Positions 21,304 to 22,139 of a stretch of 22,139 nt of DNA are shown one piece after another. The notes under the pieces are model-generated. The model did not search any database, was not told where the DNA came from, and worked only from the letters and a program-made list of their open reading frames with translations. The first letter of the stretch is position 1; the number at the start of each line of letters is the position of its first letter. Position numbers and translations under genes: made by a program. This DNA comes from DATAXV01 sp036272915 (lineage in GTDB: Bacteria > Chloroflexota > Dormibacteria > Dormibacterales > Dormibacteraceae), in contig DATAXV010000015.1 in assembly GCA_036272915.1 (NCBI GenBank), positions 1-22,139 of the forward strand, given 5' to 3'.

Positions 21304-22139
21304 GTGATCAACGATCTGACATTTCAAGCAGCAACGGTTAACGGTTCGGGCAGCCAGTCCGCGAATCTGGTTCTGACCAGGGCGATCTTCTCGATGGGGA
21401 TCCCGGTCGCGCCGAAGAACGTCTTCCCCTCCAATATCGAGGGCCTGCCCACCTGGTACCAGCTCCGGATCTCCGAGCATGGCTACCAGGCCCGCAAGGG
21501 CGATCCCGACGTGCTCGTCGCCCTCGACCCGCAGACCTGGGTCGAGGACCTGGCCGGGCTCCGCTCGGGCGCCGCCGTCGTCCACGAGGCCAACTACTCG
21601 ACCAGCGGCGCCCGCGATGACCTCCTCTACTATTCGGTGCCCTTCTCCAAGCTGGCCAAGGAGCGGATCCAGAGCGACTCCCTGCGCAAGCAGCTGACCA
21701 ACATGCTCTACGTCGGCGTGATCGGCTACCTGCTCGGCATACCCCGCTCCGCCATGGAGCTGGGCGTGCAGCGCACGTTCCCGACCAAGCCCCGCGCCTG
21801 GGGCGTCAACGTCGATGCCATCGGCGTCGGCTACGACTACGCGGACGAGCACTTCTCCGACCGTCCCTGCGGCTTCCGCCTCGAGGCGAGGCCGGGCGGG
21901 ACCGACGGCAAGATCCTGATCGAGGGCAACCAGGCCGCCGCGCTGGGCTGCCTGATGGGCGGCTGCACGGTCGCCGCCTGGTACCCGATCACCCCCTCCT
22001 CCAGCCTCTGCGAGTCGCTCAACGCCTACGCCGACCGCTACCGGGTCGACCCGGAGACGGGCGAGCGCCGGATCGCCGTGGTCCAGGCCGAGGACGAGCT
22101 GGCGGCCGTCGGCATGGCCATCGGCGCCGGCTGGGCCGG
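21304..22139 (+). CDS. 2-oxoacid:ferredoxin oxidoreductase alpha subunit with fused gamma domain (3' end outside window)
   Basis: Translation starts at GTG 21304 with GGAGG about 5 nt upstream; 278 residues are visible and the frame runs off the window. Residues ~1-180 correspond to the gamma domain of KorA/PorA-type enzymes. FPSNIEGLPTWYQLRIS and GDPDVLVALDPQTWVEDL are typical. The glycine loop, however, reads NGSGSQSAN rather than the common GxGGQGxxxA. From about 200, LIEGNQAAALGCLMGGCTVAAWYPITPSSSLCESLNAYA is the start of the alpha pyrimidine domain, with the signature YPITPSS. VVQAEDELAAVGMAIGAGWAG continues it. The enzyme oxidatively decarboxylates a 2-oxoacid (2-oxoglutarate being common in aerobes) to the acyl-CoA with ferredoxin. 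The beta subunit is expected directly downstream. Confidence 0.88.
   Translation, partial: MINDLTFQAATVNGSGSQSANLVLTRAIFSMGIPVAPKNVFPSNIEGLPTWYQLRISEHGYQARKGDPDVLVALDPQTWVEDLAGLRSGAAVVHEANYSTSGARDDLLYYSVPFSKLAKERIQSDSLRKQLTNMLYVGVIGYLLGIPRSAMELGVQRTFPTKPRAWGVNVDAIGVGYDYADEHFSDRPCGFRLEARPGGTDGKILIEGNQAAALGCLMGGCTVAAWYPITPSSSLCESLNAYADRYRVDPETGERRIAVVQAEDELAAVGMAIGAGWA

Noticed and set aside
1..22139. CRISPR array, transposase, integrase, attachment site or phage genes
   Set aside because: No regularly spaced repeats, no DDE/serine/tyrosine recombinase motifs and no phage structural proteins were seen on either strand.

Overview
The window is a densely packed, very GC-rich stretch of bacterial chromosome. 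Strong GC bias in third codon positions, frequent GTG starts, actinobacterial-type protein families and two start codons that sit directly behind a -10 box (apparent leaderless transcripts) suggest an actinobacterium or a high-GC Chloroflexota/Dormibacterota-type soil organism. The sequence alone does not settle the phylum. I see no rRNA, tRNA, CRISPR array, prophage or insertion sequence.

Left part (1-8200): the 3' end of a GH92 alpha-mannosidase-like secreted glycosidase converges on a LacI-type regulator. Next comes a PPOX/flavin-binding gene interrupted by one amber codon. A TetR-P450 pair follows, whose promoter carries two identical-format palindromes. The P450 converges on an S9 prolyl-oligopeptidase-like enzyme. 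Upstream of that enzyme is a deletion scar at about 7997, where a TetR gene lacking its 5' end is joined head-to-head to the 3' remnant of a GNAT acetyltransferase gene.

Middle part (8200-12620): galE and an HD-domain nucleotidase-like gene lie on the minus strand. They diverge from ilvC-pheA (branched-chain amino acid and phenylalanine synthesis), and the ilvC leader holds a terminator-like hairpin. A VOC/glyoxalase-fold gene converges on pheA.

Right part (12620-22139): seven minus-strand genes with gaps of at most 34 bp or 4-nt overlaps look like one operon running from 17949 down to 12621. In order they are TetR, alpha/beta hydrolase, VC0807-like membrane protein, ABC ATPase, ABC-2 permease, a secreted protein of unknown function, and a small beta-rich membrane-anchored protein. 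This is the best candidate for an undescribed functional unit here. Divergent from it is an L-rhamnonate-dehydratase-like enolase-superfamily gene, followed closely by a NarL/LiaSR-type histidine kinase and response regulator. The window ends inside the alpha subunit of a 2-oxoacid:ferredoxin oxidoreductase.

Functional themes are carbohydrate use (GH92, LacI, GalE, RhmD-like), amino-acid synthesis (IlvC, PheA), and small-molecule response or export under TetR control (P450; hydrolase/ABC operon).
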